DNA of 6,689 nucleotides, taken from NCBI GenBank assembly GCA_023432305.1, contig JAEYUT010000013.1, positions 1-6,689 of the forward strand. The letters are read 5' to 3'. Shown piece by piece: positions 6,501 to 6,689 of the stretch; the stretch's first letter is position 1; each line of letters begins with the position of its first letter. This stretch comes from Actinomycetes bacterium (GTDB lineage Bacteria > Actinomycetota > Actinomycetes > Actinomycetales > Microbacteriaceae). The notes under the pieces are model-generated. The model made no database searches. It worked only from the letters and a program-made list of their open reading frames with translations, and was not told the origin of the DNA. The position numbers were made by a program, and so were the translations under genes.

Positions 6501-6689
6501 CCGAGCGGCTTCAGCTGGCGCCGGATCTCGCCGGCGAGATCCGAGAGACGTGTGAGGTTGGCCTGCATGGCGTCGAGTTTGCGGAGAGTCTTCTCCTTGC
6601 GACGGCGGTGCTTCAGGATGCCGGCCGCCTCCTCGATGAAGCCGCGGCGATCCTCGGGGGTGGCGTGCAGCACCCGGTCGAGCTGGCCC
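3587..6689 (-). CDS. smc: Chromosome segregation ATPase SMC (N-terminus cut by window edge)
   Basis: SMC is the core ATPase of the bacterial condensin. With ScpA and ScpB it compacts and separates sister chromosomes, loading near ParB sites. The visible part is 1033 residues of a protein that should be about 1180. Missing are the Walker A motif and most of the N-terminal head; the frame enters at GQLDRVLHATPEDRRGFIEEAAG, just past the Q-loop. Numbering from the GTG (read as V) at 6673: a first coiled-coil arm to about 345; the hinge at about 350-498 (GLDGIRGIVAEH to GGSAGGRSRIELLAE); a return coiled coil; then the C-terminal head with signature LSGGERS (931-937), Walker B YILDE (956-960) with the catalytic glutamate, D-loop EAALDD, and the H-loop histidine H991 in THQKRT. 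All visible ATPase motifs are intact. An acidic linker, ASDDDEAAEP, precedes the head. The GTG at 6673 is internal, not the real start. Confidence 0.97.
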   Translation of the reverse strand, partial: GQLDRVLHATPEDRRGFIEEAAGILKHRRRKEKTLRKLDAMQANLTRLSDLAGEIRRQLKPLGQQAQIAREAQTIAAIVRDARARLLADEVVELRNAITDVTRSESERKTERVVLQEQLDQSKLRQNRIEQSMTGDAVDEARQVAFGLEQVQDRLRSLFTLANQRLSLLSQQSELPGMSQTLSESAVADAFAEAKRLEAGIAAAEEVLGRATAATATARASLDSLDEEISAQSALVSQHDLEQGRLAGAVRAAEERRAATVAQLERQKAALAAAEERREQARAELVSLEGDEEGAAEDTELAGAVEKAEHSVAELQQTVDALRDELHAAERERDALAARTSALTLATDQKDGSQQIIGLDGIRGIVAEHIKVGAGFEAAIAAALGSLADAVLADTWDAGVAALDHAKGVEAGRVEIVVADAAAPADPTGLPAGIRSAASLVQGPDGIRGVLAGFVVADSLEAARSAWPALAKLGGITVITREGDVLAEHVLRGGSAGGRSRIELLAERDAAQEKLVGVTTTIERLAHELAEKREQLDLARIDLVQASTALKQFEARLAERSEALGRSRMQLEAAVAESERLAEALAGLADQVAAADSAVERAIGDRDAHAATPRPILDVSARDGLLAELEAARAAEVSARVELETARERVRAQREQAEQMKRRMEAERAAAEEAARLAVIRRHQIDAAQGVLELLPAALDTADRSLAEARVALAAAEAERAKQNEELTELRRAEAVLRERLHALNENVHGLEMQAYEKKLHLSSLLERAADELGLVEDVLIAEYGPEVPVPVDAAAASDDDEAAEPQTEPYDRATQKARLERAERKFAQLGRVNPLALEEFAALEQRHKFLTEQLADLTATRKDLLTIIEEIDEKMKDIFAAAFADTKAAFDEVFPMLFPGGTGSLHLTDPDDMLLTGIEVTVKPAGKKIERLSLLSGGERSLAAVALLFAIFTARPSPFYILDEVEAALDDANLGRLLSVIERLRENSQLIIITHQKRTMETADALYGVSMRQDGVSAVVGQRVAAPEERAS
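5855..5935 (-). repeat. 18-bp direct repeat inside the smc coiled coil, 63-bp spacing
   Basis: GCGGCGCTCCTCGGCGGC occurs at 5855-5872 and again, identical, at 5918-5935. The copies are 63 bases apart, that is, 21 codons or three heptads. On the smc strand both encode AAEERR (within RAAEERRAATV and AAAEERREQAR). This reflects the heptad periodicity of the first coiled-coil arm and is best read as coding repetition rather than a separate DNA element. Confidence 0.6.

Noticed and set aside
6671..6673. GTG as the start of smc
   Set aside because: The frame stays open to the window edge and the residues before it (GQLDR) continue the conserved SMC Q-loop region, so this GTG is an internal valine.
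1..6689. A defence, phage or mobile-element system
   Set aside because: No transposase, integrase, toxin-antitoxin pair, nuclease, CRISPR repeat or target-site duplication is visible. All five genes belong to housekeeping or common metabolic families.

Overview
The window is very GC-rich, has strongly G/C-biased third codon positions, and is packed with genes. Gene content and protein style suggest a high-GC actinobacterium. The FtsY and SMC sequences and the frequent GGATGC/GCATCC words suggest a relative of Microbacteriaceae; that placement is an impression, not a computed result. I see no mobile element, CRISPR array, tRNA, rRNA or prophage gene.

Layout by position: (1) 1-357, minus: the first 119 codons of ftsY (signal recognition particle receptor), running off the left edge. 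(2) 425-979, plus: a 184-residue histidine phosphatase. (3) 980-1095: a convergent intergenic stretch with a good imperfect hairpin and a short tandem repeat. (4) 1096-2031, minus: a 311-residue membrane cytochrome b-like protein. (5) 2032-2101: a 70-bp divergent intergenic region. (6) 2102-3574, plus: a 490-residue serine hydrolase of the beta-lactamase/esterase fold. (7) 3587-6689, minus: smc (chromosome segregation ATPase), complete at its C-terminus and missing about 150 N-terminal residues beyond the right edge. No stretch over 300 bases lacks a gene.

smc and ftsY are close partners in many bacteria (the rnc-smc-ftsY order). Here they keep order and strand but are separated by about 3.2 kb holding three unrelated genes on alternating strands. 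ftsY must therefore have its own promoter, and a TAnnnT element sits six bases before its ATG. Similarly placed -10-like elements precede the phosphatase and the hydrolase, neither of which has a clear Shine-Dalgarno sequence, so these three genes look leaderless. The cytochrome gene instead has a strong Shine-Dalgarno sequence.

I do not find a convincing undescribed system. The three inserted genes share no obvious pathway. The points most worth checking are the leaderless promoter set, the split smc-ftsY neighbourhood, the orphan four-histidine cytochrome, the unassigned C-terminal third of the hydrolase, and the hairpin after the phosphatase gene.
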